Assembly: GCF_014803405.1 (NCBI RefSeq) | Contig: NZ_JACYFG010000055.1 | Location: forward strand, 1 to 64,000 | Direction of reading: 5' to 3' | Length of the DNA: 64,000 bases | Origin: Pelagicoccus enzymogenes | Lineage (GTDB): Bacteria > Verrucomicrobiota > Verrucomicrobiia > Opitutales > Opitutaceae | Shown: piece after piece, positions 16,159 through 25,706 of the stretch | Numbering within the stretch: position 1 is the first letter of the stretch | Layout: each line of letters begins with the position of its first letter | Notes under the pieces: generated by a model | What the model was told of the DNA's origin: nothing | The model's input: only the letters and a program-made list of their open reading frames with translations | Database searches by the model: none | Program-made: the position numbers and the translations under genes

Positions 16159-17733
16159 ATGCTACCCCGCACCCCCACCCTACTCGCCCTCGCTGCTATC
16201 CTTTCCCTTGCTGCCAGCCTTTGGGCCCAAAGCGACGAATCGCCGTATCCAAACTACAATACGGATCCCATCGCTCCCGAATACGACGGCATGGAAAAGG
16301 TGGCCCCCCAGATCGCGGGTCAAATCCAAGCAGGCTGGAACCTCGGCAACACCATGGAAGCCACCTGGTGGGAAGGCGCCACCCCGGACCCCCTCACCGG
16401 CGAAACGATATGGGGAAATCCCATCGTCACCAAAGAGCTGATACAACTCGTGAAGCAAAGCGGATTCCAAGCCATCCGCATCCCCTGCAGCTGGAACCAG
16501 TATTCCGATCCCGCCACCGCGCAGATCGACCCCGTCTGGCTCGCCCGCGTCGAGGAAGTCGTGCGGTACTGCGTCGACGCCGACCTCTACATCCTGCTCA
16601 ACATCCACTGGGACGGCGGCTGGCTGGAGCGAAACGTGACTCCTGAGCAAGAGGAAGCAGTTAACCACAAGCAACGCGCCTTCTGGCAACAGATCGCCAC
16701 CCATTTCCGCGACTTCGACCAACGCCTGCTCTTCGCCAGCGCCAACGAGCCTCACGTCGAAACCGCCCAGCAAATGGACGTACTCGACCGCTACCACCAA
16801 ACCTTCGTCGACACCGTCCGCGCCACCGGCGGCCGCAACGCCTGCCGCACCCTCGTCGTACAGGGCCCGATCACCGACATCGAGCGCACCGAGCAACTCA
16901 TGGACCCCCTCCCCAGCGATACCGTGCCCAACCGCCTCATGGTCGAAGTCCACTACTACACCCCCTACAACTTCGCCCTCATGACCCAAGACGAAAGCTG
17001 GGGCAAACAATCCTACTACTGGGGAGCCAACTACCACTCCACCACCGACCCCACTCGCAACGCCACCTGGGGAGAAGAAGCCCTGCTCGACGACTTCTTC
17101 GGCCGTATGAAAAGCAAATTCGTCGACCACGGCATCCCCGTGCTGCTCGGCGAATTCGCCGCCATCCGCCGCAGCCACCTCACCGGCGACGACCTCGAAC
17201 TCCACCTAGCCTCCCGTGCCTACTACCACAACTACGTTTCCGAAAAAGCCAACGAGCTCGGACTCATCCCCTTCTATTGGGACACCGGCACCCTCGGCAA
17301 CCACGGCTCCGGCATCTTCGACCGAAGCGACAATACCGTATTCGATACTCAACTACTAGAAGCTCTCACCGAACTCGAAACCCCACAATACTGGGAGACC
17401 GAGGGTAAACGTTACGCCACCGACATCAACTCAGACGGGGATTGGGCCAGCGACCTCATGGAACAATTTCTCGGTAGCGACCCCGACGATAAAAACTCCA
17501 TCCCTGATCGACCCCGCTTTCACCTGAACGCCAGCGCTCATGCCGTCTACACCCTCTACCGCTTCTCCAAAAACACTGGACAGCTAAAATTCGAATATTC
17601 GTCAGATCTCATCAATTGGTCCGATTTCGAAATGACCGTTTCGCAGGACTCCGAGACCGTCCTGGAACACATCTCCGCTTCCCCACTGCCGCAGGGCGAA
17701 GAGCGCTTCATCCGCCCCAAGCTCGTCCGCTAG
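16159..17733 (+). CDS. secreted glycoside hydrolase family 5 (cellulase-like)
   Basis: From ATG 16159 the protein has 524 residues and starts with a signal peptide (MLPRTPTLLALAAILSLAAS, cleavage near LWA-Q). The GH5 barrel shows GWNLGNTMEATWW, IRIPCSWNQY, NIHWDGGW, the acid/base Glu197 in ASANEPH, HYYTPYNF and the nucleophile Glu332 in LLGEF. It should hydrolyse beta-1,4-glucan or a related polysaccharide outside the cytoplasm. The tail has a calcium-binding-like NSDGDWASDLMEQFLGSDPD and a final EYSSDLINW module shared with other exported proteins here. A GTG at 16105 in frame lies inside a REP-like repeat and would spoil the signal peptide, so I reject it. Confidence 0.92.
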   Translation: MLPRTPTLLALAAILSLAASLWAQSDESPYPNYNTDPIAPEYDGMEKVAPQIAGQIQAGWNLGNTMEATWWEGATPDPLTGETIWGNPIVTKELIQLVKQSGFQAIRIPCSWNQYSDPATAQIDPVWLARVEEVVRYCVDADLYILLNIHWDGGWLERNVTPEQEEAVNHKQRAFWQQIATHFRDFDQRLLFASANEPHVETAQQMDVLDRYHQTFVDTVRATGGRNACRTLVVQGPITDIERTEQLMDPLPSDTVPNRLMVEVHYYTPYNFALMTQDESWGKQSYYWGANYHSTTDPTRNATWGEEALLDDFFGRMKSKFVDHGIPVLLGEFAAIRRSHLTGDDLELHLASRAYYHNYVSEKANELGLIPFYWDTGTLGNHGSGIFDRSDNTVFDTQLLEALTELETPQYWETEGKRYATDINSDGDWASDLMEQFLGSDPDDKNSIPDRPRFHLNASAHAVYTLYRFSKNTGQLKFEYSSDLINWSDFEMTVSQDSETVLEHISASPLPQGEERFIRPKLVR

Positions 17734-17749
17734 GCTCCGCTGCCCCGAA

Positions 17750-17773
17750 GTAGCGGGAGCATCCTGCTTCCGC
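17750..17773 (+). repeat. GTAG-headed REP-like palindrome
   Basis: GTAG at 17750-17753 runs into GCGGGAGCA (17753-17761) and TGCTTCCGC (17765-17773), a 9-bp stem with one mismatch. CCCTAC occurs about 25 bases further on, as a possible inverted partner. It lies 3' of the GH5 gene. Confidence 0.5.
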
Positions 17774-17893
17774 CACCGCGAGCTGAAACTCCCTTCACCC
17801 TACGAGAGCAAACAAGAGCTTGCGCCTAGTGGCTACTACGCATTTCGTATCGTAGATCGTAGCAATCCATCCTCTAACCCCAAATACCAAGTC

Positions 17894-19915
17894 ATGTTTC
17901 CAAAGGTCTCTACCTATCTGTTTCGCTTCTCCCTCCCCCTATTCCTCACCCTCCTTCTTTCTCCCGCCGCGCGCGCCTATAACTGGGACGAGATTTCAGC
18001 CGAAGACCTCGCCGCCACCGAATGCGAACTCGATCCCAGCGCTCCAGCCGAAGTACTGTATAAGGAGATCATCTACGATTTGCTGGAAGGAGGAAGCTAC
18101 CTGCCCCAGCGCATCATAAAATACCACCTACGCACCAAAATCTACGACCAAAGCGCCCTCGACCAAGCCCGCCGCACCAAGTTCTGGTACTACAACTACT
18201 ACAAGGCCACCGGCATCCATGCCCGCGTCATCAAACCCGACGGCAGCTACATCGAGGTGGAGGACAAAGATATCGTCACCCAAACCGAGAGCCGCAAAAA
18301 CGGCGACACCCTGCGCTCCACCACGATCTCCATTCCCCAAGTCGAGGTCGGAGACATCGTCGAGTACAAATATCGCAAGATAATGAACGAGAACTACTAT
18401 ATCCCCAAGGACGAGGTATCTTTTCAGGAAGAATGGCCCATCCGTCACCTCCACTTGAAAATGAAACCCTACGTCTATCGCGGTGACGGCTTCAAATGGG
18501 CCTCCAACCGCGCCGGCGCACCCATGGAGAAAGGCAAAGGTGGCTTCTACGAGATTACTCTAAAGAACCAGGACGCGTATCCAGAAGAGCCTTACCAAGC
18601 GCCTGACAGCGACGCCCGAGCCTGGTTCGCCTTCTACAATGTCACTTCTCTCCGTGACGGGGACGACTTTTGGAAAACCGAAGGAAAACGCCTCTACCGC
18701 GAAATGCTTTCCAATACCAAGGACGACAAAACGGTAAGCGAGAAAGCCAAGGAGCTGGCCGCTGGCAAGAAGACCCAAGAAGAAAAGCTGAAAGCCTTCT
18801 ACGACTTCTGCCGCTCCCAGCTCATCAACTCCTACCACGGCGAGGCGGATCGCCTGACCAGCGACCAGCGAGACGACCTCAACGAGAAATGGTCCGCAAG
18901 CAAAACCCTTTCCAATGGCTTCGGCTACCCTCTCAATATCAATACCGTGTTCTGCGCCCTCGCGCGGGCCGAAGGCATCGACGCCCGCCTCGCGTTCTGC
19001 GCCGACCGTAGCCGCTACAACTTTACCGGCATGATGGAGCAGGTCGACATCGCCCTGCCCCATTCGCTGGTCGCCATCAAAAACGGCGATACCTGGACCT
19101 TTCACAACCCCGGTGCCAAATACATCCCATTCGGTCAGCTGGACTGGATACATGACAACGTCGGCGTTCTCGTCCCCGACAAGAAGGAGCTGATCCTCAT
19201 CAAAACCCAAGCCGCCAAACCAGAGGACAACCAGGCTACAGCCCACGCAGACTTGACGCTCAGCGAAAACGGACACCTCTCCGGCACGCTTACCTTAACC
19301 GCAGACGGCAACCACGGGCTGACGTTCAAGCAAATCATGGATGAACGCTCCGAGAGCGAACGAAAGGAAGTCTTAAAGAAAGCCCTCAGCGAAATGTGGC
19401 CCAACGGAGAGTTCGAGGACATCGTGATCGAAAACGCGGACGACCCATTCAAGCAATTGAAGATCACCTGCCAAATCAGCCTGCCCAACTACGCCGAAGT
19501 CGTGGGAGACCGCCTCTTCTTCCAGCCAAACGTGGAGCAACGCTACGCCGAACCGGAATTCCCCAGCCCCGAGCGCAAAACACTCATATTCTTCGACTTC
19601 AAGTATCGGGAACAGTCCGAAATCGAAATCAAGCTCCCCGATGGCTACGCCCTCGAAGCGCCCAGCGCCCCTAGGCCTTTCGAGGTACAACATTTCATGA
19701 GCTACAGCCCTAAGCTCTCATTCAACAAAACTCAGAACAAGATCGTTTATCACCGCACCCTCGACTTCTCAGGCGACACCTACCCGCCGCAAGCGTACCC
19801 CATCATCAAAAAGAGCTTCGACGACCTTTTCGCTCAAGACCACCACTCCCTCACCCTGAAGAAAATCGAGGAAAGCGCCGCCCTAGAAGAAGAGCCCCCT
19901 TCGCCTCAAAGCTAA
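17894..19915 (+). CDS. DUF3857/transglutaminase-fold protein, degenerate active site
   Basis: A 673-residue exported protein (signal peptide MFPKVSTYLFRFSLPLFLTL, cleavage near ARA). A DUF3857 domain covers about 60-220 (VIKPDGSYIEVEDKDIVTQT, EVGDIVEYKYR), a transglutaminase-like domain about 270-420, and a C-terminal beta-rich part follows. Aligned by eye with the next gene, the catalytic Cys is replaced by Pro346 (GFGYPLN in place of GWGDCKD) and the Asp by Asn405 (FHNPGA), while His390 remains (PHSLVAI). It is therefore probably not a working transglutaminase or protease but a binding or scaffold partner. It is nine bases upstream of its paralogue, surely one operon. Confidence 0.9.
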   Translation: MFPKVSTYLFRFSLPLFLTLLLSPAARAYNWDEISAEDLAATECELDPSAPAEVLYKEIIYDLLEGGSYLPQRIIKYHLRTKIYDQSALDQARRTKFWYYNYYKATGIHARVIKPDGSYIEVEDKDIVTQTESRKNGDTLRSTTISIPQVEVGDIVEYKYRKIMNENYYIPKDEVSFQEEWPIRHLHLKMKPYVYRGDGFKWASNRAGAPMEKGKGGFYEITLKNQDAYPEEPYQAPDSDARAWFAFYNVTSLRDGDDFWKTEGKRLYREMLSNTKDDKTVSEKAKELAAGKKTQEEKLKAFYDFCRSQLINSYHGEADRLTSDQRDDLNEKWSASKTLSNGFGYPLNINTVFCALARAEGIDARLAFCADRSRYNFTGMMEQVDIALPHSLVAIKNGDTWTFHNPGAKYIPFGQLDWIHDNVGVLVPDKKELILIKTQAAKPEDNQATAHADLTLSENGHLSGTLTLTADGNHGLTFKQIMDERSESERKEVLKKALSEMWPNGEFEDIVIENADDPFKQLKITCQISLPNYAEVVGDRLFFQPNVEQRYAEPEFPSPERKTLIFFDFKYREQSEIEIKLPDGYALEAPSAPRPFEVQHFMSYSPKLSFNKTQNKIVYHRTLDFSGDTYPPQAYPIIKKSFDDLFAQDHHSLTLKKIEESAALEEEPPSPQS

Positions 19916-19924
19916 AGCGTATCC

Positions 19925-21919
19925 ATGCAATCGCTACTGTTTAGAGCAACGATCCTGTTCGCTATTCTCGGCTTGGCCACCGCCGCTGGCGCGAAGCCAA
20001 AGCTGCCCGATTGGGTAAGGCAAGCCGTCGAGCTGCCGGAACCCCCGCGACGCGAAGGCGAGGAACCAACATTCGAAGTCCTGTGGGACGAGGCCTTCTA
20101 CGAAGTGCTCGACAACGGAAGGGTCAAAAGAAACGTCCGCTACGCCATCCGCATCCTCGATCTGCAAGAACGCTGGCGGGCCAAGGCGAGCTGCTCCTAC
20201 TACGCTTCTTCCGGAACCAAACCCAAGATCAACGCCTGGACGCTTCACAAAAACGGCGACGTATACAAATACAAGAAATCGGATGAAAAGGAGCGCAGCA
20301 ACTCATTCTACCTCACCCTCGAGACCGAATCGCGTACCGTCACGGTCGATGGTTGGAACGAAACGCGCACCGGCGACGTATTCGCTTATGAATACACGAC
20401 GACCGAATCCACCATCTTCACCCAATACTACTGGGGATTCCAGAGCACGGCTCCCGTGGCGCTCTCCCGCATCACCGTCGAAGCGCCTGAAGGGTGGAGC
20501 ATTGAACAAACCTACTTCGATGCCTCCCCCACCAAAACGCGCTCGGGAAACTCCGTTACCTGGGAAGCCCAAAACATCCTCTCCAAAAAGTGGGAACCCC
20601 ACAGCCCCAGCTCCGCCGCCCGCCGCGAGCACATGAGAATCGTCGTCACCCCACCGGAAAACCATCGCCTCCGCTTCTCCAGCCTCAAGTTCGAAACCTG
20701 GGAGGACCTCGCCGCCTTCCAAGTTGAAGTCTCCGACCCCATGGCCGTGCCCAACGAGGAGATCGTCGCCAAAGCCAAGGAACTCACCCAAGACGCCACC
20801 AGCGACTGGGAGAAGATTCAAGCCCTCGGCGAGTACGCCAAAGCCATCAACTACGAACACATCGCCCTCGAGCTCGGCAACGGCGGCGGCTACACGCCCC
20901 GCCCAGCCAGCGAAACCTTCCGCCTGGGCTGGGGCGACTGCAAGGACAAGTCCACCCTCCTGCGAGCCCTGCTCGAATCGGTCGGCATCGAATCCTACGT
21001 CGTTTCCCTCAACGCGACCGACAACGACTACGCCGACTCAAAACTGCCCGGCCCCTTCTATTTCAATCACTGCATCACCGCCGTGCAAGTCGACTCCGCC
21101 ATCGACGCTCCCGCCGTCTACGAAGACGAGAACCTCGGCCGCCTTCTCTTCATCGACCCCACTTGGAACAACAGCCCCATCGGCGAGATTCCCTTCGAAG
21201 CTCAAGGCGGACTCGCCATCGTCGGCAAGCTGGCACCCCAGCCCCTGGTTCGACTCCCGCTCACCACTCCGGAAGAGAACAAGACCGAGCGAACCATTCT
21301 GGCAGAGCTCCTCGACAATGCCGGCCTCATGGGGCGAATCGAGACCACGCGCTACGGGCAATCCGCCGTCAGCGAACGCCGCAAGGTCAACAGCCTCAAC
21401 CGCAAGGAATACCTCGAGTCCATCAACGATCGCTTCGCGGCCAACGGCAATCCCAGCCCTGTCATCAATGTCACCAAAGAGTCGGACGATCTTCTCGGAG
21501 ACCGCAGCTACAAGACCACCATCGACTTTGGCTTCAAAGGCTACGCCAAGCAGATGCAAAACGTGCTCATGATCTTCAAGCCCGCCATCCTCGAGCGCAT
21601 CGTAGACAATCCCTTCAGCGAAACGAAACGCAGCCTCCCCGTCCGCTTACGGGCTCGCATGCTGGAGGAGACCGCCAAGATCTACACGCCGCTCGGATAC
21701 TCGCCGGACGAGTTCGTACCTGAAACCATCATCGAAACCGACTTTGGTAGTTACGTGACAACTACGCGTTTCGACGAAGCCGAAACCCAATTCGTTTTCA
21801 CCCGCTCGTTTATACAAAACGACATGGTCGTCCCCGTGGAACGCTATGCCGAACTAAGGGATTTCTTCGCCGCAGTCGTTGACGCCGAACAGACGCCCAT
21901 CGTCCTGGCCAAGAAATAG
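19925..21919 (+). CDS. DUF3857/transglutaminase-fold protein, intact triad
   Basis: A 664-residue exported protein (signal peptide to about GAKPK). A DUF3857 domain (about 50-220) is followed by a transglutaminase-like domain with an intact triad: Cys339 in WGDCKDKSTLLRALL, His382 in FNHCITAV and Asp411 in FIDPTW. The rest is beta-rich. Family members are exported and thought to act in the periplasm on proteins or peptides; substrate unknown. It is a paralogue of the preceding gene, which has lost Cys and Asp, so the two may work as an active/inactive pair. A REP-like element follows. Confidence 0.92.
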   Translation: MQSLLFRATILFAILGLATAAGAKPKLPDWVRQAVELPEPPRREGEEPTFEVLWDEAFYEVLDNGRVKRNVRYAIRILDLQERWRAKASCSYYASSGTKPKINAWTLHKNGDVYKYKKSDEKERSNSFYLTLETESRTVTVDGWNETRTGDVFAYEYTTTESTIFTQYYWGFQSTAPVALSRITVEAPEGWSIEQTYFDASPTKTRSGNSVTWEAQNILSKKWEPHSPSSAARREHMRIVVTPPENHRLRFSSLKFETWEDLAAFQVEVSDPMAVPNEEIVAKAKELTQDATSDWEKIQALGEYAKAINYEHIALELGNGGGYTPRPASETFRLGWGDCKDKSTLLRALLESVGIESYVVSLNATDNDYADSKLPGPFYFNHCITAVQVDSAIDAPAVYEDENLGRLLFIDPTWNNSPIGEIPFEAQGGLAIVGKLAPQPLVRLPLTTPEENKTERTILAELLDNAGLMGRIETTRYGQSAVSERRKVNSLNRKEYLESINDRFAANGNPSPVINVTKESDDLLGDRSYKTTIDFGFKGYAKQMQNVLMIFKPAILERIVDNPFSETKRSLPVRLRARMLEETAKIYTPLGYSPDEFVPETIIETDFGSYVTTTRFDEAETQFVFTRSFIQNDMVVPVERYAELRDFFAAVVDAEQTPIVLAKK

Positions 21920-21945
21920 CACCGCTACAGCAGGAGTCGCAAAAG

Positions 21946-22043
21946 GTAGGGCGGTCTGGCCCAGACCGCCGTTCGGTAACGTAGCTTCGAGCCAACACGC
22001 GCCTTAATCTACCAGTGCGGCTGACTGGGCCAGTCAGCCCTAC
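21946..22043. repeat. bipartite REP-like element
   Basis: GTAG (21946-21949) is followed by GGCGGTCTGG and CCAGACCGCC (21950-21970), a perfect 10-bp stem with one central base. At the other end GGCTGACTGG and CCAGTCAGCC (22019-22039) form a second perfect 10-bp stem ending in CTAC (22040-22043), the inverted head. Two REP-like units face outward-in around a 48-base spacer, as in BIME-type clusters. It could also act as a transcription end for the flanking convergent genes. Confidence 0.7.
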
Positions 22044-22197
22044 CAAAAAGCGCATCCCGAGTAGGATGCTCTCAGGTCGAGTGAACAGCAATCGTACCCT
22101 CGAGCAACTATCGTTTAGTTAGACGTGCCCGAAGCCTTGGCCAAATCCGACGCCCGCGGAGCGGCCGTTCCACCTGATGCGCTAGAACAAATGCTCC

Positions 22198-23550
22198 CTA
22201 GACAGCGTTAGGATCAGGGTGTATCCAATTTTCTCGATAGCGGCGGGACAGATGTTCCGTCGCTTGGGCGTCACCCGCAACAGAGCGTGTCCTAGGATCG
22301 TAGGCAATCGTCCGGCCAAGCTCCAAGGCCACATTTCCCAGGATGCAGCAAGCGCTGGAGATATGCCCTTCTTCAATATCGGAGGTAGGTCGAGTTCTCG
22401 TTTCGCGGGCCTGCAGGAAATCGAGGCAATGGCGATCCTGGTTGGCTCCCACCGCCGCATCGAAACGGGAAAAATCCACGTTCTCCAAGTCATTGCTCCT
22501 CGAAAGCAAGTGGCGCCCTTGCAAGCTCCGCGAACCCCGCTCCTGGAACGCATAGCTCATCGTCGTTAGATTCAAGGTTCCCTTTTCTCCGATGATGCGA
22601 GCTCCCCACTGGTCCGTCCAATGACGCTGGGGAATCGGCGACAGGCCCCAATGGCGATGCTCCCAACTCACATCCAAATCAGGGTAGTGAAAAACAGCAT
22701 TCTGCGTATCCGAAATGTTAGAAGTCGCGTTCTTGTAAACAAATCGTCCGCCCGTGGAACTGACCGAACCGGGCCATCCCAACCGCATCACCGAGCGGAC
22801 TAAATCAAAGATGTGAACCCCCATGTCCCCGATTGTTCCATTTCCGTACTCTTGAAACATACGCCAGCCACGGGACTCGATTTGCGGAACGTAAGGAACC
22901 TGCGGAGCGGGGCCCGCCCAAAGATCGTAGTCGAGGTGATCTGGCACCTCAACCGGACTCACTACATTTCCATTGCCGCCACCGTAAAAGAAACACTCTA
23001 CCAGCCCGATTCGCCCCAACTTTTCTGTATCCAAATACTGCTCACGCACTTCATCAAATATCGGATCGTTGCGACGCTGCAGATTTACCTGAACCACGCG
23101 ATCGTACTTGCGAGCCGCTGCGAGAATGGCCTCGCCCTCCATCACGTCTACACTGATCGGCTTTTCGAGAAAAACGTCCGCCCCTGCTTGCATGGCTGCG
23201 ATCGCGGGCAATGCGTGCCAATGGTCCGGGGTACCTACAATCACGATATCGTGCTCAATCGAAGCCAGCATCTTTCGGTAGTCAGAAAACGTCGCGGGAG
23301 CGCGTCCTTGCCGCATCTTCACCGACTCCTGCGTCGCCGCCAGATTCCGTCGGTTGGGATCGCAGAGCGAGACGATCTCCAGTTGAGCGACCTTCGCCAT
23401 CGAATCCATGTTAACGTTGCCGAACCAACCGCAACCAATGAGTCCCACCTTTGGCTTCCTCCCATCATTCACCACACTCCAAGCGCTTCGAGGGATGGCA
23501 GCGAGCGAACCCGCAGCCAGAACGTTAGAAATAAATGACCGCCGATTCAT
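22198..23550 (-). CDS. Gfo/Idh/MocA-family oxidoreductase with Tat signal
   Basis: A 450-residue NAD(P)-dependent oxidoreductase. The N-terminus MNRRSFISNVLAAGSLAAIP resembles a twin-arginine signal (RRSF), common in the large Planctomycetes/Verrucomicrobia branch of this family, so export in folded form is likely. The Rossmann motif is VGLIGCGWFGN (about 36-46) and the active-site lysine lies in the family motif EKPISVD. The C-terminal beta-sheet domain follows. Such enzymes oxidise or epimerise sugars or inositols; the substrate here is unknown. It is a single leftward gene between a REP-like element and a terminator, so probably monocistronic. GAGAG lies about 12 bases before the ATG. Confidence 0.93.
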   Translation of the reverse strand: MNRRSFISNVLAAGSLAAIPRSAWSVVNDGRKPKVGLIGCGWFGNVNMDSMAKVAQLEIVSLCDPNRRNLAATQESVKMRQGRAPATFSDYRKMLASIEHDIVIVGTPDHWHALPAIAAMQAGADVFLEKPISVDVMEGEAILAAARKYDRVVQVNLQRRNDPIFDEVREQYLDTEKLGRIGLVECFFYGGGNGNVVSPVEVPDHLDYDLWAGPAPQVPYVPQIESRGWRMFQEYGNGTIGDMGVHIFDLVRSVMRLGWPGSVSSTGGRFVYKNATSNISDTQNAVFHYPDLDVSWEHRHWGLSPIPQRHWTDQWGARIIGEKGTLNLTTMSYAFQERGSRSLQGRHLLSRSNDLENVDFSRFDAAVGANQDRHCLDFLQARETRTRPTSDIEEGHISSACCILGNVALELGRTIAYDPRTRSVAGDAQATEHLSRRYRENWIHPDPNAV

Positions 23551-23722
23551 GGCAATAAACTCTCAGGATCGCTCCGCACAAGCCAGACATTTTCTCGAAG
23601 CTTCACTATCCCATAAGAGACCGCCAGAGCGGGCTGTACCGACCACGGGAGGTGATAAACAAGGCCAAAAAGCCCCGCCGAAACAATGAAATCAAAGAAC
23701 CCGTACCGAACTTATAACTACG

Positions 23723-23752
23723 AAAAAGCTGCACGCGATAAACACGTGCAGC
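23723..23752 (-). terminator. rho-independent terminator
   Basis: Read leftward, GCTGCACG (23752-23745) and CGTGCAGC (23735-23728) form a perfect 8-bp stem around a 9-base loop, followed at once by TTTTT (23727-23723). It lies 65 bases after the stop of the PEP-CTERM gene and would separate it from the oxidoreductase gene. A second, weaker stem (CCCTGC/GCAGGG, about 23778-23803) lies between. Confidence 0.75.
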
Positions 23753-23816
23753 ACATTAATACAAGAGCGTTCACTTGCCCTGCCTGGAAGACAGGGAGCA
23801 GGGAAGAAAGCTAAAG

Positions 23817-24488
23817 CTAGGAAGCTCGCTTAGACCGGAAGCTTCTCTTCCGGCTGTAAGCCGCAATTGCAAAGAGCCCGAAGCCCATCAAGGCCGCAGT
23901 CGTACCCCCTTCCGGAACGGTGTGGGTCGCAGCCACGTCACCGGAGAACGTGGACTCGATTGAGTTCTCCGCTAGATAGTCGATCGACAGATCCGAAGGC
24001 CCTTGAGCAAGCTCGAAGGAGAGCGACAGCGTCGCCACGCCAGACGAGGCCAACCACATCAAGTCCTCGTTGGTACCCGCATAGGCGAAATTGGAGAGGT
24101 TGGATGCCCCATTCATCACACCACCCGACAGAACTGTGCCGATCATGGAAAGGTCGAGGTCAGCAGTGAGCGTTTCACTGTTCTCGTCCCAGATGGTGAA
24201 GCTTCCCGGGCCGCCCGAGAGCGTAGTCGTATTACCCGTCCAAGGGTCGATAGTCCATATGCCTCCAATCGAGCCGAAGAGCCCTTTGGCGTCGCCGACT
24301 GCTCCATCGGAGTCGTTCACCTCAAAGACGTGTCCGTCCACGTTGGAAAAAAAGGATACTGTGGAGTCTCCCCCAAACGCGAGACCGCTATCGCCAGCGG
24401 ACGATATGTCGATCACGATCGCATTCGCGGAAGCTGTGAGGAGGGCAGCGGCAGAGAGGGCTGCAAGAGTCTTATTCAACTTAGTCAT
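23817..24488 (-). CDS. PEP-CTERM-type sorting-signal protein
   Basis: A 223-residue exported protein. After a signal peptide (to about ANA, residue 23) the body is Gly/Ser/Thr/Asp-rich and beta-like, with no enzyme motif I recognise. The C-terminus is a tripartite sorting signal: VPEGGTT, a hydrophobic helix AALMGFGLFAIAAY and a basic tail SRKRSFRSKRAS. This is the verrucomicrobial variant of PEP-CTERM, normally recognised by an exosortase and linked to surface or extracellular-polymer attachment. No exosortase gene is in the window. It is a single gene with its own terminator, and a hairpin lies upstream. Confidence 0.9.
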   Translation of the reverse strand: MTKLNKTLAALSAAALLTASANAIVIDISSAGDSGLAFGGDSTVSFFSNVDGHVFEVNDSDGAVGDAKGLFGSIGGIWTIDPWTGNTTTLSGGPGSFTIWDENSETLTADLDLSMIGTVLSGGVMNGASNLSNFAYAGTNEDLMWLASSGVATLSLSFELAQGPSDLSIDYLAENSIESTFSGDVAATHTVPEGGTTAALMGFGLFAIAAYSRKRSFRSKRAS

Positions 24489-25318
24489 ATAATCTTTAGG
24501 TTTCTTGTTTGGTTAGAACCGTGTGAGATTTTCGCAGCGACCTTTTCATATACCGTGCCAACCATCCCGATGGTCGGCGAAAAACGGACCTCGCCCGAAC
24601 ACGCTTCACCTTTCCTCACGAAGCCCGACAACACCGATACATCCAATTTATGTATACATATTCTCCCCTGCGCGACCGCACCTAGACACCTTTCTTTCCC
24701 TCTGTTTCGGGCTGTTACAAGACGCGTATTTTACCCCGTTTTTCTTGTGAAAGATCGAACAGAAAAAAAATCCCCACCTCTACGAAACGTCTTTTCGAGC
24801 CTTCAATCATCGCCAACTGCAATAGCGATAGGGCAAAATGCACAATGCCGCTTGCCCTGCGAATAAAGGCGTAAATCCGAAGCCTCTCGAACTCCTAGGT
24901 TTTGAGCCCCGAGCCTAATTCCCATCGAGAATAGCGCGATCTAGAGAAGATCCAGAGCTCCGGATCCGTACCCACTTATTCCCTACATCGGACAATTATT
25001 CTCAATCTTGGAATCAGTTTCTCCTTCCACGACAATCCTCCTGGTGTCTGTGCGCTCGTTACCCTATTCTAGCAGGGGAAGCATCTGGATGGTTCAGTGA
25101 CCCCTTCTAGCCCCCTCTATCTGGCGCGTTAACAGTGCGTCCTGCAGGTATTCAGTGCAATCTGCATCGTAAACAACAAGAGCAAGGAGAAGCTTCTCCC
25201 TAAAAACCTAGCGGGTACACGTACTAGTGAGCGGGCAGCACTGTTCCCGTATGCCTTTGGCACGATAACAGCAAAGAATGTGGTCCACTCAAAACAGAAA
25301 CGTTCAACCACACCAACT
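24489..25318. other. intergenic region, no gene seen
   Basis: About 830 bases between divergent genes. Nearest the PEP-CTERM gene is a 10-bp hairpin at 24557-24578. I find no convincing open frame, RNA gene or REP-like unit in the rest. Frames present have no start signal and no recognisable protein features. Confidence 0.5.
24557..24578. promoter_or_regulatory. inverted repeat upstream of PEP-CTERM gene
   Basis: GCCAACCATC (24557-24566) and GATGGTCGGC (24569-24578) pair over nine of ten positions around two bases. It lies about 70 bases upstream of the PEP-CTERM gene start, a position suited to an operator or a leader hairpin. Confidence 0.4.
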
Positions 25319-25492
25319 ATGTTATCTTGGACCATCACCTTTCTCATCATCGCGCTCATCGCTGGCCTGCTCGGCTTTACCGGAATAGCAGGCGCAGCCG
25401 CTGGAATCGCAAAAATCCTATTCTTCGTGTTCCTCGTCTTGCTGGTGATCGCTGCGGTCTCAAACGCAGTCAGAGGCAAAGCACCACGCTGA
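25319..25492 (+). CDS. DUF1328 small membrane protein (YtjA-like)
   Basis: A 57-residue membrane peptide from ATG 25319: [20 protein letters not shown], then [15 protein letters not shown] and a second helix [11 protein letters not shown], ending NAVRGKAPR. Length, the [16 protein letters not shown] core and two helices match the DUF1328/YtjA family, which is widespread in Proteobacteria and stress-linked in some reports, with no settled function. An upstream ATG at 25280 adds a non-hydrophobic stretch that the family lacks. It is a lone rightward gene with no partner. Confidence 0.85.
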   Translation: MLSWTITFLIIALIAGLLGFTGIAGAAAGIAKILFFVFLVLLVIAAVSNAVRGKAPR

Positions 25493-25706
25493 GGCAGCCT
25501 GTCTGCTCGCCCCACTAGCTAGGACGAAGTCGCCAGACTCGCAACCAGAACAATGCTCCAAACTTAAGGTCGCCTCGCAATTCGCCACCTCAATGCAATT
25601 TACGCAGGTGGTGCAACTTCTCCGTCGACGCATTTGATTCCGCCCCTGCCGCGTAGCCGTCTTCGGAGAAGCCGACCCACCCATCCAACGACCATGCAAT
25701 CGCCCG

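Noticed and set aside
24523-24750. Small rightward frame between PEP-CTERM and DUF1328 genes
   Set aside because: It starts in the hairpin/promoter area, has no start signal and a low-complexity product.
25129-25515. Leftward frame covering the DUF1328 gene
   Set aside because: The rightward 57-residue product matches a known family; the leftward one matches nothing.
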